Assembly (NCBI RefSeq): GCF_900220975.1
Contig: NZ_OBQD01000015.1
Coordinates: 1 to 64,000 of the forward strand
Length of the DNA: 64,000 nt
DNA from: Rhizobium subbaraonis
GTDB taxonomy: Bacteria; Pseudomonadota; Alphaproteobacteria; Rhizobiales; Rhizobiaceae
Direction: 5' to 3'
Below are positions 17,964 to 27,754 of the stretch, one piece after another. The position numbers and the translations under genes are program-made. The notes beneath the pieces were generated by a model, which was given only the letters and a program-made list of their open reading frames with translations, searched no databases and was not told where the DNA came from. The first letter of the stretch is position 1, and each line of letters opens with the position of its first letter.

Positions 17964-18036
17964 TGTCAATCACAAACGATCAAAAACAGTCATACTGCGC
18001 TGCACAATGAAAAATTATGACCGATCATGATTGACA
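17964..18036. promoter_or_regulatory. Divergent rhaD / rhaR control region
   Basis: A perfect 9-bp inverted repeat, TGTCAATCA (17964-17972) and TGATTGACA (18028-18036), flanks the centre of the rhaD-rhaR gap. Each arm contains TTGACA facing outward, so the pair may be the two -35 boxes of divergent promoters. The -10 boxes are not convincing. A direct repeat GATCATGAT / GGTCATGAT (18023 and 18043, 20 bp apart) overlaps the rhaR side and is a candidate operator for RhaR. Assignment of promoter or operator is inference. Confidence 0.45.
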
Positions 18037-18079
18037 ATGCGCGGTCATGATGGAAGCATACAGTCACCAGGGAGGGGCC

Positions 18080-18892
18080 ATGCACGAGAAGGAAAGACAT
18101 CGGATCATCCTTTCTGCCGTCCAGGAAAAGCCTGTCGTCACGGTGCCCGAGCTCGTGGACCTGACGGACAGCTCCGAGGCGACGATCAGGCGGGATATAG
18201 CGGCCCTGCACGTGCAGAAGCGGCTGCGCCGTGTGCGTGGCGGTGCGGAGGCGATCAATCCGCCGCAGTTCGTCGGTCTTGCCGGCCGTCCGTTCAGCGT
18301 CAACGAAACGCTTAATACCAGGCAGAAGCAGGCGATCGCCAAGGAGGCGGTGGCGCTCTGCCAGGACGGCGAGCCGATCATCATCAATGGTGGCACGACG
18401 ACGTTCCAGATGGTCCATTTCCTGGCGAACCGGCGCATGCAGGTGTTCACCAATTCGTTTCCGATCGCAGAACATCTTCTCAAGCACTCCAAGAACACGG
18501 TGATGTTGTCCGGCGGCACGATCTACCGCGAACAGAACATCATCCTGAGCCCGTTCGAGAACGACGTGACGCGCAACTTCTATGCGCGCCGCATGTTCAT
18601 GGGCGCGCAAGGGCTCGGACCGCTCGGGCTGATGGAAGCCGATCCGCTGCTGATCCAGGCCGAGCAGAAGCTGATCGACCAGGCAGACGACCTGGTCGTT
18701 CTGGTGGATTCGTCGAAATTCAAGAAGCGCTCCAGCCTCATCCTGTGCGGCCTGAAGCGCATCGCAACGGTGATTACGGATTCAGGCATCGAGGACAGGG
18801 AAGCCGCGATGCTGGAGAATGCCGGCGTCAGCCTGATCGTCGCGGACGTTCAGGCGGCTGCCCCGGTGGAGAATGCTCCGTCGCAGGCGTGA
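18080..18892 (+). CDS. rhaR: DeoR-family regulator of rhamnose catabolism RhaR
   Basis: The 270-residue protein has an N-terminal DeoR winged helix (RIILSAVQEKPVVTVPELVD, then SSEATIRRDIAALH) and a C-terminal sugar-phosphate-sensing domain with IIINGGTTTFQMVHFL and DSSKFKKRSSLILCG. The ATG at 18080 follows a strong AGGGAGGGG ribosome site, and the upstream TTGACA would start transcription past the alternative ATG at 18047, so 18080 is preferred. In Rhizobium leguminosarum the homologue controls rha transcription. The effector is probably a phosphorylated rhamnose intermediate. Confidence 0.93.
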   Translation: MHEKERHRIILSAVQEKPVVTVPELVDLTDSSEATIRRDIAALHVQKRLRRVRGGAEAINPPQFVGLAGRPFSVNETLNTRQKQAIAKEAVALCQDGEPIIINGGTTTFQMVHFLANRRMQVFTNSFPIAEHLLKHSKNTVMLSGGTIYREQNIILSPFENDVTRNFYARRMFMGAQGLGPLGLMEADPLLIQAEQKLIDQADDLVVLVDSSKFKKRSSLILCGLKRIATVITDSGIEDREAAMLENAGVSLIVADVQAAAPVENAPSQA

Positions 18893-18936
18893 TGCACGCG
18901 GGGGAGGGGAAGGAACCAGTCAGGGAGGACTAGGAC

Positions 18937-19929
18937 ATGAAGATCTGGAAGGCATTGCTCGTGGCAGCGGCCGTTTCGACGGCGCTTGTTGCAAACGTCG
19001 CCAACGCGGCGGACAAGAAGATCGCACTGGTGGTGAAGGCGCTCGGCATCGGCTTCTTCGAGGCCGCCAACAAGGGCGCGCAGGAAGCCGCCAAGGAAAT
19101 CGGCGGTGTCGAGGTGATCTACACCGGTCCGACGACCACCACGGCGGAAGGGCAGATCGAAGTAATCAACTCGCTTATCGCCCAGAAGGTCGATGCGATC
19201 GCGGTTTCGGCCAACGACACCGACGCGCTGGTGCCCGCCTTGAAGAAGGCGATGGACCGCGGCATCAAGGTGATCTCGTGGGATTCCGGCGTGGCGCCCG
19301 AAGGCCGCCAGTTGCATCTCAACCCCTCGTCGAGCGCGCTGATCGGAAACATGTGCGTCAAGATGGCAGCCGACAACCTGCCCGAAGGCAAGGGTGACGT
19401 GGCGATCCTGTCGGCGACGGCGACCTCGACCAACCAGAACGTCTGGATCGAGGAAATGAAGAAGGTCCTGCCGAACTATCCAGGCGTCAACATCGTCACC
19501 ACCGTCTATGGCGACGACCTGGCCGACAAGTCCTACCGCGAGACGCAGGGTCTCATTCAGTCCCATCCGAACCTGAAGGCGATCATCGCGCCGACCTCGG
19601 TCGGCATCGTTGCCGCGGCCCAGGCCGTTGCCGACGCCGGCAAGATCGGCCAGATCAACGTCACCGGCCTCGGCCTTCCCTCCGAGATGGCGGGCCACGT
19701 CAAGTCAGGCGCTTCGAAGTCGTTCGCGATCTGGAACCCGATCGACCTCGGCTATTCCGCCACCATGCTCGCCAACGACCTGATCGACGGTGCCGAGGCC
19801 AAGCCCGGTGCGGAACTGAGCATGGGCCGCATGGGCAAGCTCAAGCTCGGCGAGAACAATGAGGGCGCGATGGCCGACCCCTTCGTCTACGACGCCTCGA
19901 ACGTCGAGGAATTCGCCAAGATCTTCTGA
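18937..19929 (+). CDS. rhaS: Rhamnose ABC transporter, periplasmic binding protein RhaS
   Basis: The 330-residue protein has a signal peptide (MKIWKALLVAAAVSTALVAN..., cleavage at ANAA/DK) and a type-I sugar-binding fold: KALGIGFFEAANKGAQEAAK, QKVDAIAVSANDTDALVPAL, and IIAPTSVGIVAAAQAVADAG. It captures L-rhamnose for the RhaT-RhaP-RhaQ importer. It lies 44 bp after rhaR with a GGGAGG-like site. Its 3' side is separated from rhaT by 260 bp holding a palindromic repeat element, which often lowers expression of downstream transporter genes relative to the binding protein. Confidence 0.94.
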   Translation: MKIWKALLVAAAVSTALVANVANAADKKIALVVKALGIGFFEAANKGAQEAAKEIGGVEVIYTGPTTTTAEGQIEVINSLIAQKVDAIAVSANDTDALVPALKKAMDRGIKVISWDSGVAPEGRQLHLNPSSSALIGNMCVKMAADNLPEGKGDVAILSATATSTNQNVWIEEMKKVLPNYPGVNIVTTVYGDDLADKSYRETQGLIQSHPNLKAIIAPTSVGIVAAAQAVADAGKIGQINVTGLGLPSEMAGHVKSGASKSFAIWNPIDLGYSATMLANDLIDGAEAKPGAELSMGRMGKLKLGENNEGAMADPFVYDASNVEEFAKIF

Positions 19930-19982
19930 TCTCGGGAGCACGGTTCGGCGGCAGACATGCCGGGCCGCCTGAAGCAAGCGCA

Positions 19983-20128
19983 TTGCCCCTCATCCGGCCT
20001 GCCGGCCACCTTCTCGCTGTAAACCGGGAGAAGGAGACGTGTGGCGGCCTCTCGCCGAACACCGACGCCGGCATCCCGGTCTCGTTCCCTCTCCCCGCTT
20101 GCGGGGAGAGGGCTAGGGTGAGGGGCAA
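19983..20128. repeat. RIME-like intergenic palindromic element
   Basis: The ~146-bp element begins TTGCCCCTCATCCGG and ends AGGGTGAGGGGCAA, so its termini are inverted. Inside it lies a strong hairpin (CCTCTCCCCGC-TT-GCGGGGAGAGG) and a second GGAGAAGG / CCTTCTC pairing. Elements of this make-up are dispersed in intergenic regions of rhizobial genomes (RIME-type mosaics). It sits between rhaS and rhaT in an otherwise close operon and carries no gene. Confidence 0.7.
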
Positions 20129-20189
20129 TCTCTAGCATGCGGCGACGAACAACCTTTATCGACAAGACATCAATCCGACGGACGAGCCC

Positions 20190-21716
20190 TTGTTGCAGGA
20201 CACCACCACATTGCGGATGAAGCCGGCGATCGCGCTGGAGGGGATATCGAAGTCCTTTCCCGGCGTTCACGCGCTCTCCGACGTCTCCCTGTCGCTCTAT
20301 CCCGGCTCCGTCACGGCGCTGATCGGCGAAAACGGTGCCGGCAAGTCGACACTTGTGAAGATCCTGACCGGCATCTACCAGCCGGATGGCGGTGCGATCC
20401 GCGTCGATGGCGCAGAGGTCCATTTCCCCTCCGCAAGTGCGGCCGCAAGGGCCGGCGTCACCGCCATCCATCAGGAGACCGTGCTCTTCGACGAGCTCTC
20501 CGTCGCCGAGAACATCTTCCTCGGTCACGCCCCGCGCACGCGATTTGGCCTGATCGACTGGACGAAGCTCAATGCCGATGCCCGCCAGTTGCTGTCGCGC
20601 GTCGGCGCCGATATTGACCCGACCATCCGCCTGCGCGATCTCGGCATCGCCAGCAAGCACCTCGTCGCAATCGCGCGCGCGCTTTCCATCGACGCCCGCG
20701 TCGTCATCATGGACGAGCCGACAGCGGCGCTTTCTTACAAAGAGATTCACGAGCTCTACGAATTGATCGATCGCCTGAAGGCGGATGGCAAGGCGATCCT
20801 TTTCATCAGCCACAAGTTCGACGAGATCTTTCGGATTGCCGACCGCTACACCGTCTTCCGCGACGGCCGCATGGTCGGCGATGGAGTGATTGCCGGCACG
20901 ACGCAGGACGACCTGGTGCGCATGATGGTCGGCCGCGACGTCGGCCAGGTGTTTCCCAAGCAGGAGGTTTCGATCGGCGGGCCGGTGCTGACCGTCTCCG
21001 GCTATCGCCATCCGACGGAATTCGAGGACATCAACTTCGAGCTGCGCCGCGGCGAGATCCTCGGCTTTTACGGGCTTGTCGGCGCCGGGCGCTCAGAATT
21101 CATGCAATCGCTGATCGGCATCACCAGGCCATCCGCCGGTGCCGTCCGTCTGGACGACCGGGTGCTGGTCATCCGCTCGCCGGCCGAGGCGATCGAGGCC
21201 GGCATCGTCTATGTGCCGGAGGAGCGGGGAAGGCAGGGCGCGATCATCGGCATGCCGATCTTCCAGAACGTGACGCTTCCCTCGCTGACCCGTACCTCGC
21301 GCTCAGGCTTCCTTCGGATGGCGGAAGAGTTCCGGCTGGCGCGCGAATACACCTCGCGCCTCGACCTGCGCGCTGCTGCCCTCGACCAGGACGTCGGCAC
21401 GCTTTCGGGGGGCAACCAGCAAAAGGTGGTGATCGCCAAGTGGCTGGCGACGAAGCCCAAGGTCATCATCCTCGATGAACCCACCAAGGGCATCGACATC
21501 GGCTCCAAGGCCGCCGTACACGCCTTCATGAGCGAGCTTGCCGCGCAAGGGCTCAGCGTCATCATGGTTTCCTCTGAAATTCCCGAGATCATGGGCATGT
21601 CGGACCGCGTCATCGTCATGCGCGAGGGCCGGATGGTCGGCCAGTACGAGCGCGCCGACCTGACCGCCGAAAAGCTCGTGCGCGCCGCGGCAGGCATTTC
21701 GGAGACCACGCCATGA
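20190..21716 (+). CDS. rhaT: Rhamnose ABC transporter, ATP-binding protein RhaT
   Basis: The 508-residue protein has two tandem ABC domains of the ribose/CUT2 type. Domain 1 has Walker A GENGAGKSTLVKI and Walker B VVIMDEPTAAL. Domain 2 has a degenerate Walker A (GLVGAGRSEFMQ), the signature LSGGNQQKV and Walker B VIILDEPTKGID. It energises rhamnose uptake through RhaP/RhaQ. The reading frame begins at a TTG (20190); the ATG at 20217 (MKPAIALEGISKSF) is an equally plausible start because neither has a clear ribosome site. It overlaps rhaP by 4 bases. Confidence 0.93.
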   Translation: MLQDTTTLRMKPAIALEGISKSFPGVHALSDVSLSLYPGSVTALIGENGAGKSTLVKILTGIYQPDGGAIRVDGAEVHFPSASAAARAGVTAIHQETVLFDELSVAENIFLGHAPRTRFGLIDWTKLNADARQLLSRVGADIDPTIRLRDLGIASKHLVAIARALSIDARVVIMDEPTAALSYKEIHELYELIDRLKADGKAILFISHKFDEIFRIADRYTVFRDGRMVGDGVIAGTTQDDLVRMMVGRDVGQVFPKQEVSIGGPVLTVSGYRHPTEFEDINFELRRGEILGFYGLVGAGRSEFMQSLIGITRPSAGAVRLDDRVLVIRSPAEAIEAGIVYVPEERGRQGAIIGMPIFQNVTLPSLTRTSRSGFLRMAEEFRLAREYTSRLDLRAAALDQDVGTLSGGNQQKVVIAKWLATKPKVIILDEPTKGIDIGSKAAVHAFMSELAAQGLSVIMVSSEIPEIMGMSDRVIVMREGRMVGQYERADLTAEKLVRAAAGISETTP

Positions 21717-22690
21717 ACATGCTTCTGAAGAACCGCGAGGCCCTGCTGGTGGTGGCGATCCTGGCGCTTCTCGCGCTGATCACGCTGCGCTTCCCGGGCT
21801 TCATCCAGCCGGCCAATCTCGGCCGGGTCTACAACGACACCTCGATCCTGATCATTCTGGCACTCGGCCAGATGGCGGTGATCCTGACCCGCTGCATCGA
21901 CCTGTCCATGGCGGCAAACCTGGCGCTCTGCGGCATGGTCGCCGGCCTGATCAACGTCGCCTTGCCCGGCCTGCCGATCCCTCTCGTCATCGCTTCAGTG
22001 GTGGCGCTCGGCGCGGCACTCGGCGCGATCAACGGCCTGCTCGTCTGGAAGCTGAATATCCCGCCGATCGTCGTCACGCTTGGCACGCTGACGATCTTCC
22101 GCGGCTCGATCTTCCTTTTGACCGGCGGCCAGTGGATCAACGCCCATCAGATGAGCGACGCCTTCAAGGCCCTGCCGCGCGCCGATCTCCTCGGTATCCC
22201 GGCACTTTCCTGGTTCTCGATCGCCATCATCGCGATCGTCTTCGTCGTCATGACGCGTACCGCGGTCGGACGGGCCTTCTATGCGGTCGGCGGCAATCCG
22301 CATGCGGCGGTCTATACCGGCATCGATGTCGGCCGCACCCGCTTCCTCGCCTATTGCCTCTCGGGCGCGCTGGCGGGCTTTGCCGGCTATCTCTGGGTCT
22401 CGCGCTATGCGGTGGCCTATGTCGACATCGCGCTCGGCTTCGAGCTCGACATCATCGCCGCATGCGTGATCGGCGGCATTTCGATCGCCGGAGGCATCGG
22501 CTCGGTGCCGGGCGCGGTGCTCGGCGCGCTGTTTTTGGGCGTCATCAAGAACGCCCTGCCGGTCATCAACATCTCGCCCTTCGCCCAGATGGCGATCTCC
22601 GGCACGGTCATCATCATTGCCGTTGCCGTCAATGCGCGCGCCGAGCGGCGCAAGGGCAGGGTCATCCTCAAGAAGGCGGAGGCGCACTGA
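21713..22690 (+). CDS. rhaP: Rhamnose ABC transporter, permease RhaP
   Basis: The 325-residue inner-membrane permease of the CUT2 (RbsC-like) family has about eight to ten hydrophobic segments and the conserved loop GRAFYAVGGNPHAAVYTGID plus CVIGGISIAGGIGSVPGAVL. Its start overlaps the rhaT stop (ATGA) and its stop overlaps the rhaQ start (TGATG), so the three are translationally coupled. It pairs with RhaQ to form the channel. Confidence 0.93.
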   Translation: MNMLLKNREALLVVAILALLALITLRFPGFIQPANLGRVYNDTSILIILALGQMAVILTRCIDLSMAANLALCGMVAGLINVALPGLPIPLVIASVVALGAALGAINGLLVWKLNIPPIVVTLGTLTIFRGSIFLLTGGQWINAHQMSDAFKALPRADLLGIPALSWFSIAIIAIVFVVMTRTAVGRAFYAVGGNPHAAVYTGIDVGRTRFLAYCLSGALAGFAGYLWVSRYAVAYVDIALGFELDIIAACVIGGISIAGGIGSVPGAVLGALFLGVIKNALPVINISPFAQMAISGTVIIIAVAVNARAERRKGRVILKKAEAH

Positions 22691-23694
22691 TGGCCGAGGA
22701 ACCAATGACGACGCGTCACATACCCGACCGCCTGCAGGGGCGCAGCGCCCGCCTGCTGAAGAGCTGGGAAAGTCTGCTGGTGGTGGTGGCGATCCTGATC
22801 TTTACGGTCAATTCTTTCGCTTCTCCCTATTTCCTCGATCCATGGAACCTGTCTGACGCCACCTTCAACTTCACCGAGAAGGCGCTGATCGCCTTTGCCA
22901 TGGCGCTGGTGGTGATTTCCGGCGAGATCGACCTCTCGGTCGCCTCGATCGTGGCGCTGACCTCGACTGCGATGGGCTATGCAGCCGCCCAGGGCTTCGA
23001 TACGCCCGCCCTCGTCGCCGTCGGCCTGATGACCGGACTTGCCTGCGGCGCCATCAACGGCCTTCTCGTCACGCGGCTCGGCCTGCCCTCGATCGTGGTG
23101 ACGATCGGCACGATGAGCCTGTTCCGCGGCATCGCCTTCATCGTGCTCGGCGACCAGGCCTTCACCAGCTATCCGGAGAGTTTCGCCTATTTCGGTCAGG
23201 GCTATGTCTGGTGGGTGTTCTCGTTCGAATTCTGCCTGTTCTTGGGGTTTGCCGTCTTCTACGCGGCGCTGTTGCATCTGACCAATTTCGGGCGCGCCGT
23301 CTATGCGATCGGCAACAACCAGACGGCGGCACTCTTCTCCGGTGTCCGCGTGGCCCGGGTGAAGTTCACCCTGTTCCTGCTGACCGGCCTGATGTCGGCG
23401 ATCGCCTCGATCTGCCTGACCTCGCGGCTCGGCTCGACCCGACCCTCCATTGCGCTCGGCTGGGAGCTGGAGGTCGTGACGATGGTGGTGCTCGGCGGCG
23501 TCAGCATCCTTGGCGGCTCCGGCACGATCGGCGGGGTGGTGCTGGCGGCCCTGATCATGGGCATGGTCACCTTCGGCTTCGGTCTGCTCAACGTGCCGGG
23601 CATCGTCATGTCGATCTTCATCGGTTTCCTGCTGATATCCGTGATCGCGCTGCCGATCCTCTATGCCCGGCTGAAGCGTCGTATGGCGCATTGA
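22690..23694 (+). CDS. rhaQ: Rhamnose ABC transporter, permease RhaQ
   Basis: The 334-residue CUT2 permease has the signatures [40 protein letters not shown] and [20 protein letters not shown]. The start used is the ATG at 22690, overlapping the rhaP stop by one base; a long forward frame from 22132 inside rhaP is spurious. A second internal ATG ([10 protein letters not shown]) six codons later is possible. It is the heterodimer partner of RhaP. Confidence 0.93.
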   Translation: MAEEPMTTRHIPDRLQGRSARLLKSWESLLVVVAILIFTVNSFASPYFLDPWNLSDATFNFTEKALIAFAMALVVISGEIDLSVASIVALTSTAMGYAAAQGFDTPALVAVGLMTGLACGAINGLLVTRLGLPSIVVTIGTMSLFRGIAFIVLGDQAFTSYPESFAYFGQGYVWWVFSFEFCLFLGFAVFYAALLHLTNFGRAVYAIGNNQTAALFSGVRVARVKFTLFLLTGLMSAIASICLTSRLGSTRPSIALGWELEVVTMVVLGGVSILGGSGTIGGVVLAALIMGMVTFGFGLLNVPGIVMSIFIGFLLISVIALPILYARLKRRMAH

Positions 23695-23701
23695 GGTCCC
23701 G

Positions 23702-24016
23702 ATGGAAAAATTCGCCTTCCGCATGCGCCTGAACCCCGGCATGGCCGGGGAATACGAGGCACGGCACAACGCCATCTGGCCGGAGCTCGAGACCCTGCTC
23801 AGGGAGGCCGGCATCTCGGACTATTCGATCCATCTCGATGAAGAGACCAACCTTTTGTTCGGCGTCCTCTGGCGTCGCGACGATCACACGATGGAGCGGC
23901 TGCCGGAGCATCCGGTCATGAAGCGCTGGTGGGCGCACATGGCCGACATCATGGAGACGAAGCCGGACAATGAGCCGGTCGCCGTCCCGCTTCGAACCGT
24001 GTTCCATATGGAATGA
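23702..24016 (+). CDS. rhaU: L-rhamnose mutarotase RhaU
   Basis: The 104-residue protein of the RhaM/RhaU family interconverts alpha and beta anomers of L-rhamnose. Family residues are seen in [38 protein letters not shown] and [20 protein letters not shown]. The homologous gene in Rhizobium leguminosarum is required for growth on rhamnose. It lies 7 bp after rhaQ and overlaps the rhaK start by 4 bases. Confidence 0.95.
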   Translation: MEKFAFRMRLNPGMAGEYEARHNAIWPELETLLREAGISDYSIHLDEETNLLFGVLWRRDDHTMERLPEHPVMKRWWAHMADIMETKPDNEPVAVPLRTVFHME

Positions 24017-25392
24017 GCGTGCCGACCATGGCTGCAGCAACCATCGCCGTCATCGATATCGGCAAGACCAACGCCAAGGTCGCGCTTGTCGATGGAGCGA
24101 ACTTCCGCGAGATCGCGGTGCGCACTACGCCGAACGGCGTGGTCGATGTATCCCCCTATCCGCATTTCGACACCGATAGGCTGTGGGCCTTCATTCTCGA
24201 CAGCCTCAAGGCTTTGAATGCGGAGCGGAGGATCGATCGGATCTCGGTCACAACCCATGGCGCGACGACCGCCCTGGTGGATGCCGATGGCATCCTCGTC
24301 CTGCCGGTGCTGGACTATGAGCATGATGGTCCGCAGGAACTGCTGGCCGAGTATGAAGCGCTACGGCCGCGCTTTTCTGACACGGGAACGCCGAAGCTGC
24401 CGATGGGCCTGAACGCCGGCATGCAGCTTTACTGGCAGTCGCGTCTGTTTCCGGACGCCTTCGGGCGAACCGCTGCGATCCTGATGTATGCCCAGTACTG
24501 GAGCTTCCGGCTTACGGGCGTGCTATCGGGTGAAGTCACCTCGCTCGGCTGCCATGCGGATCTGTGGGAGCCGCGCAGGCGCCGGTACTCGTCGCTGGTG
24601 GCGGGGCAGGGCTGGAGCTCCCTGATGCCACCGCTGCGCAAGGCATCCGACGTGCTCGGGCCCATCCGCCCGGAGGTGGCGTCGGCCACGGGGCTTGGCC
24701 CCGATACGCCGGTCCATTGCGGTATCCACGATTCCAATGCATCGCTTCTGCCCTATGTGCTGACGACGCCGTCGCCCTATGCGGTGGTCTCGACCGGCAC
24801 CTGGGTCGTCTGCATGGCGATGGGGGCGAAGGCAGCCGAATTGGACGAGCGGCGCGACACCCTGGTCAACGTCAATGCGCTCGGCGATCCAGTCCCGTCG
24901 GCGCGCTTCATGGGCGGACGTGCTTTCTCCTCGCTTGGCGGCACCAACGCGCCGGTGTCCGAAGAGGTGCTTGCCGCGGTCCTTTCGCAAGACGCAATGC
25001 TTCTGCCCTCGATACCATCCGATTCCGGCCCCTATCCCGGCAGGCGGGCGCATTGGACCGTGGATCGCGCCGTGCTTCGACCCGAGGAAGTACAGGCGGT
25101 CATTGCCTTTCATCTGGCGCTGATGACTGCGACTTGTCTATCGTTGATCGGCGCGGACGGGCCGACGATCGTCGAAGGGCCGTTCGCAGGCAACGACCCT
25201 TATCTTTCCATGCTCAAGGTCGCGACGGGGCGCGATGTGCTGGTGGGAGAAAGTGCGACCGGGACCAGCGTCGGTGCCGCGTGCCTCGCTGCAGGTGAGG
25301 TGCCAAAGCCCCGGCTGCGCACTGTGGAGCTTGGACTTCATGCAACGGCCGCAGCCTATGCCGACAGATGGCGCAGCCTCGCCGACGGCTGA
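24013..25392 (+). CDS. rhaK: Rhamnulokinase-type FGGY carbohydrate kinase RhaK
   Basis: The 459-residue protein has the N-terminal actin-like phosphate loop [33 protein letters not shown] with the catalytic aspartate, and [14 protein letters not shown]. The C-terminal lobe has [16 protein letters not shown] and the glycine-rich [15 protein letters not shown]. It phosphorylates the rhamnose-derived ketose in the cytoplasm. In Rhizobium leguminosarum the kinase is also needed for transport activity of the ABC importer. It is the last gene of the rightward rha unit. The start ATG at 24013 overlaps rha[11 protein letters not shown] six codons later is an alternative. Confidence 0.94.
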   Translation: MSVPTMAAATIAVIDIGKTNAKVALVDGANFREIAVRTTPNGVVDVSPYPHFDTDRLWAFILDSLKALNAERRIDRISVTTHGATTALVDADGILVLPVLDYEHDGPQELLAEYEALRPRFSDTGTPKLPMGLNAGMQLYWQSRLFPDAFGRTAAILMYAQYWSFRLTGVLSGEVTSLGCHADLWEPRRRRYSSLVAGQGWSSLMPPLRKASDVLGPIRPEVASATGLGPDTPVHCGIHDSNASLLPYVLTTPSPYAVVSTGTWVVCMAMGAKAAELDERRDTLVNVNALGDPVPSARFMGGRAFSSLGGTNAPVSEEVLAAVLSQDAMLLPSIPSDSGPYPGRRAHWTVDRAVLRPEEVQAVIAFHLALMTATCLSLIGADGPTIVEGPFAGNDPYLSMLKVATGRDVLVGESATGTSVGAACLAAGEVPKPRLRTVELGLHATAAAYADRWRSLADG

Positions 25393-25433
25393 AAGCCGCC
25401 CTTCCTGTCGCTGGATCTGCGATCAGGCCCGGA

Positions 25434-25547
25434 TCAGAAAATAACGGGGACTTTTGCGGCCTGCCGGCCGTCTATGCCGATGAGCGTCGCGACGGCTGCA
25501 AGCGTGGCGACAGTCAAGATCAATGCACTCAACCAAAGAACAATCAT
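25434..25547 (-). CDS. Possible 37-residue single-pass membrane peptide
   Basis: The minus-strand frame from the ATG at 25547 to the TGA at 25434 reads MIVLWLSALILTVATLAAVA and then a short tail TLIGIDGRQAAKVPVIF. The first 24 residues would make one membrane helix. The upstream ribosome site is weak (TGGAATCGAG). It lies between rhaK and the che operon on the opposite strand from both. This is a low-confidence small-protein candidate. Confidence 0.28.
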   Translation of the reverse strand: MIVLWLSALILTVATLAAVATLIGIDGRQAAKVPVIF

Positions 25548-26033
25548 TGCTCGATTCCAGGGACATCATTGTCTGCAAAGCACTTCTAGCAGAAGAAGCT
25601 TGCCTTTGCCTTGCGAAATATTGACCGTCCCGATTTTCTGCCTAGCGAATCTTAGGGATGCGGGGAACGTGCCAAGGCCCGATCGCCGCGCGGGGCCTCC
25701 GGTTCCGGTGTTGAGCGCCCCATCAAAGTACAGATCCGGTAGGCGCCATTAACTTTCACGCAACGAATTAACCATAAACATGGATCAACGCGTCGGAATG
25801 GGAACTTGCACCATTTCCCACTCAGGCATGATGCCGTACCGCCCGTACCGGTTTCGACCCGGTATCAAGCTTCACCGAATCTGCCCGTGGATGGGCGCCT
25901 GGCTGCCTTGTCGCTGCCGGCCTACGCGACTTTGCCTGCTGCCTGCAGGTAACGGGCGCGCAACCCTCCCATCGGCTGTTCACCGGCTTGGCCAAATTGG
26001 CCGGGAAAATGCATCGTGCGTGGAGACTGGAAA
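25548..26033. other. Non-coding leader region before the che operon
   Basis: About 490 bp separate the candidate small peptide from the icpA start. No frame here shows coding character. The region has an AT-richer patch with TTAACTTTC and ATTAACCATAAAC (about 25750-25780), a small hairpin GGGAA...TTCCC (25800-25820), and a possible flagellar-type promoter element close to icpA. The che promoter most likely lies here. Confidence 0.4.
25957..25981 (+). promoter_or_regulatory. Weak copy of the flagellar two-block motif before icpA
   Basis: The first block reads CGCGCAA and the last block GTTC in the same register as the stronger copies before fliF, flgB and the fliH-like/motB unit; the middle (CTAG) is not conserved. 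It ends about 52 bp upstream of the preferred icpA start. The resemblance is partial and may be chance. Confidence 0.3.
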
Positions 26034-27623
26034 GTGCAGGAAGTGCCAGCAGAACAAACTCAGACGGGGCAGGCGACCAGCCTTCGCGACCGTTTGAGAT
26101 TCGCTGGCCTCGAGCCATCCCACGGCGAGGTGCTGCGCCATCACCGCCAGACACTGGAGCGGCACGTCGAAGCAGCGCTCCGCGACCTCTTTCACCGCTT
26201 CCAGTCCTATCCGGACGCCGCCCGCCTCTTCCAGAGCGAGCGTGCGATCGACCGTCTGCATGACCTTCACGCCTCGCACTGGAGCGTGCTGACCGATGCC
26301 CGCTTCGATGGCCTCTATGCGGAGCGCGTCAAGGTGCTTGCCGACGCCGAAAGCCAGATGGGTCTCGATCCGCGCTGGCGTCTGTCCGGCCAGACCGTCG
26401 TCCTCGAACACGTGATCGACGGCCTTATCGAGGAATACTGGCCGAAGTCCCTGCTGTCAGGGGCGCGCAATCCGCGGCGCAAGGAGCTTGCGGATCTCCT
26501 GACCGCCTTTGTGCGCGTGGCCATGGTCGATGCCGAGATCGGCGTGTCGCTGCGCTTCAACGAACTGCGCCACAGCCATCATCGCGCCATGGGCGAGCAG
26601 CGCCAGGCCGATCACGGTGCGCTCGATACCGCATTCGGCGAGGTCATCCGCAGCCTGGCCAATCTCGATTTCACCCACAAGACCGGCGAGCAGATGCCCG
26701 AAAGCTGGCGTGAGCTGGCCGGCTCGCTCGATGGCGCGCTTGAAGAGATCGGACGCCACCTCGCCGGCGCCGCCGAACGCGGAGAGGCATCCGGCGCCAT
26801 GGCGCAGACGCTGTCCGCGCAGGCAAGCCAGCTCGCCGAGCGGACAGCCGCGCACTCTGCAGGCCTGGCAGGCACGGCCGCGACGCTTGGCGACATCACC
26901 GTCAGGCTCAAGGCCAATCTGGGCGAGACGCGCAAGGCGGAGGACGCAGCGCAGACGACCCGCAGCTCGGCCGAGCAGAGCGGCCGCATCGTCGGCGAAG
27001 CGATGTCGGCCATGGCCGATATCGAGGCTTCGGCCGAAAAGATCGGCCAGATCATCGGGGTGATCGACGAGATCGCCTTCCAGACCAATCTTCTGGCGTT
27101 GAACGCGGGCATCGAAGCCGCCCGTGCCGGCGACAGCGGCCGCGGCTTTGCTGTCGTGGCCCAGGAGGTCCGTGCGCTGGCGCAGCGATCGGCCGATGCC
27201 GCCCGCGAGATCAAGCAGCTCGTCTCCGGCACCAAGGCGCAGGTCGAGGCCGGCGTGGACCGCGTCAACCGCACGCAGGATGCGATCGGCGGCATCGTCC
27301 AGCAGGTCGCCGGAATAAACGACGCGATCGCCGGCATCGCGCGGCGCAGCGGAGAGGAAATGGCGGGCCTCGAGGCCGTTGCCGGCGAGCTCGGCAGGCT
27401 CGGCACCCAGTCCGGCGCCGACAGCGAGCTTGCGAGCACCATCGGCCGCTCCGGCGAGGACCTGCAGACGGTGATCCTCGAACTTGGCCGGACGATCCGA
27501 AAGTTTCACGTCCGACAGCCGGCTCAGGCAGGAGAGGTTTCGCCGCGGCCGGCACGGGGCGTCCAGGATCTTCCGCGGATGGCCGCTTCGGCGCCCGCCC
27601 GCGCCATCGGCTTTGGGGCATGA
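26034..27623 (+). CDS. icpA: Soluble globin-type chemoreceptor IcpA
   Basis: This is a cytoplasmic methyl-accepting chemotaxis protein, 529 residues from the GTG at 26034, which has GGAG 8 bases upstream; GTG 26016 is an alternative. It has no membrane segment. Residues ~15-165 resemble a protoglobin sensor domain (globin-coupled sensor). At the usual H-x-R-I-G-L-x-P-x-W heme motif the sequence reads [10 protein letters not shown], so the proximal histidine position is Glu106. The C-terminal half is the signalling hairpin with tip [20 protein letters not shown] and flanking Glu/Gln/Ala-rich methylation helices. It is the first gene of the che operon. Confidence 0.9.
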   Translation: MQEVPAEQTQTGQATSLRDRLRFAGLEPSHGEVLRHHRQTLERHVEAALRDLFHRFQSYPDAARLFQSERAIDRLHDLHASHWSVLTDARFDGLYAERVKVLADAESQMGLDPRWRLSGQTVVLEHVIDGLIEEYWPKSLLSGARNPRRKELADLLTAFVRVAMVDAEIGVSLRFNELRHSHHRAMGEQRQADHGALDTAFGEVIRSLANLDFTHKTGEQMPESWRELAGSLDGALEEIGRHLAGAAERGEASGAMAQTLSAQASQLAERTAAHSAGLAGTAATLGDITVRLKANLGETRKAEDAAQTTRSSAEQSGRIVGEAMSAMADIEASAEKIGQIIGVIDEIAFQTNLLALNAGIEAARAGDSGRGFAVVAQEVRALAQRSADAAREIKQLVSGTKAQVEAGVDRVNRTQDAIGGIVQQVAGINDAIAGIARRSGEEMAGLEAVAGELGRLGTQSGADSELASTIGRSGEDLQTVILELGRTIRKFHVRQPAQAGEVSPRPARGVQDLPRMAASAPARAIGFGA

Positions 27624-27754
27624 GGCATGCACCAAGATCGCCCGCGACACCATTTTTCCAGTCGCCGCAGCAGACGCGAGATCGTCGGCTGGTCGGCACA
27701 TGTTTCGACAAACCATTCCCTCAACGCTGACAGAAAGAAACAAGGAGCGCAGTG

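Noticed and set aside
22132-22689. N-terminal extension of the rhaQ frame into rhaP
   Set aside because: The frame is open only by chance; family length and the TGATG junction fix the start at 22690.
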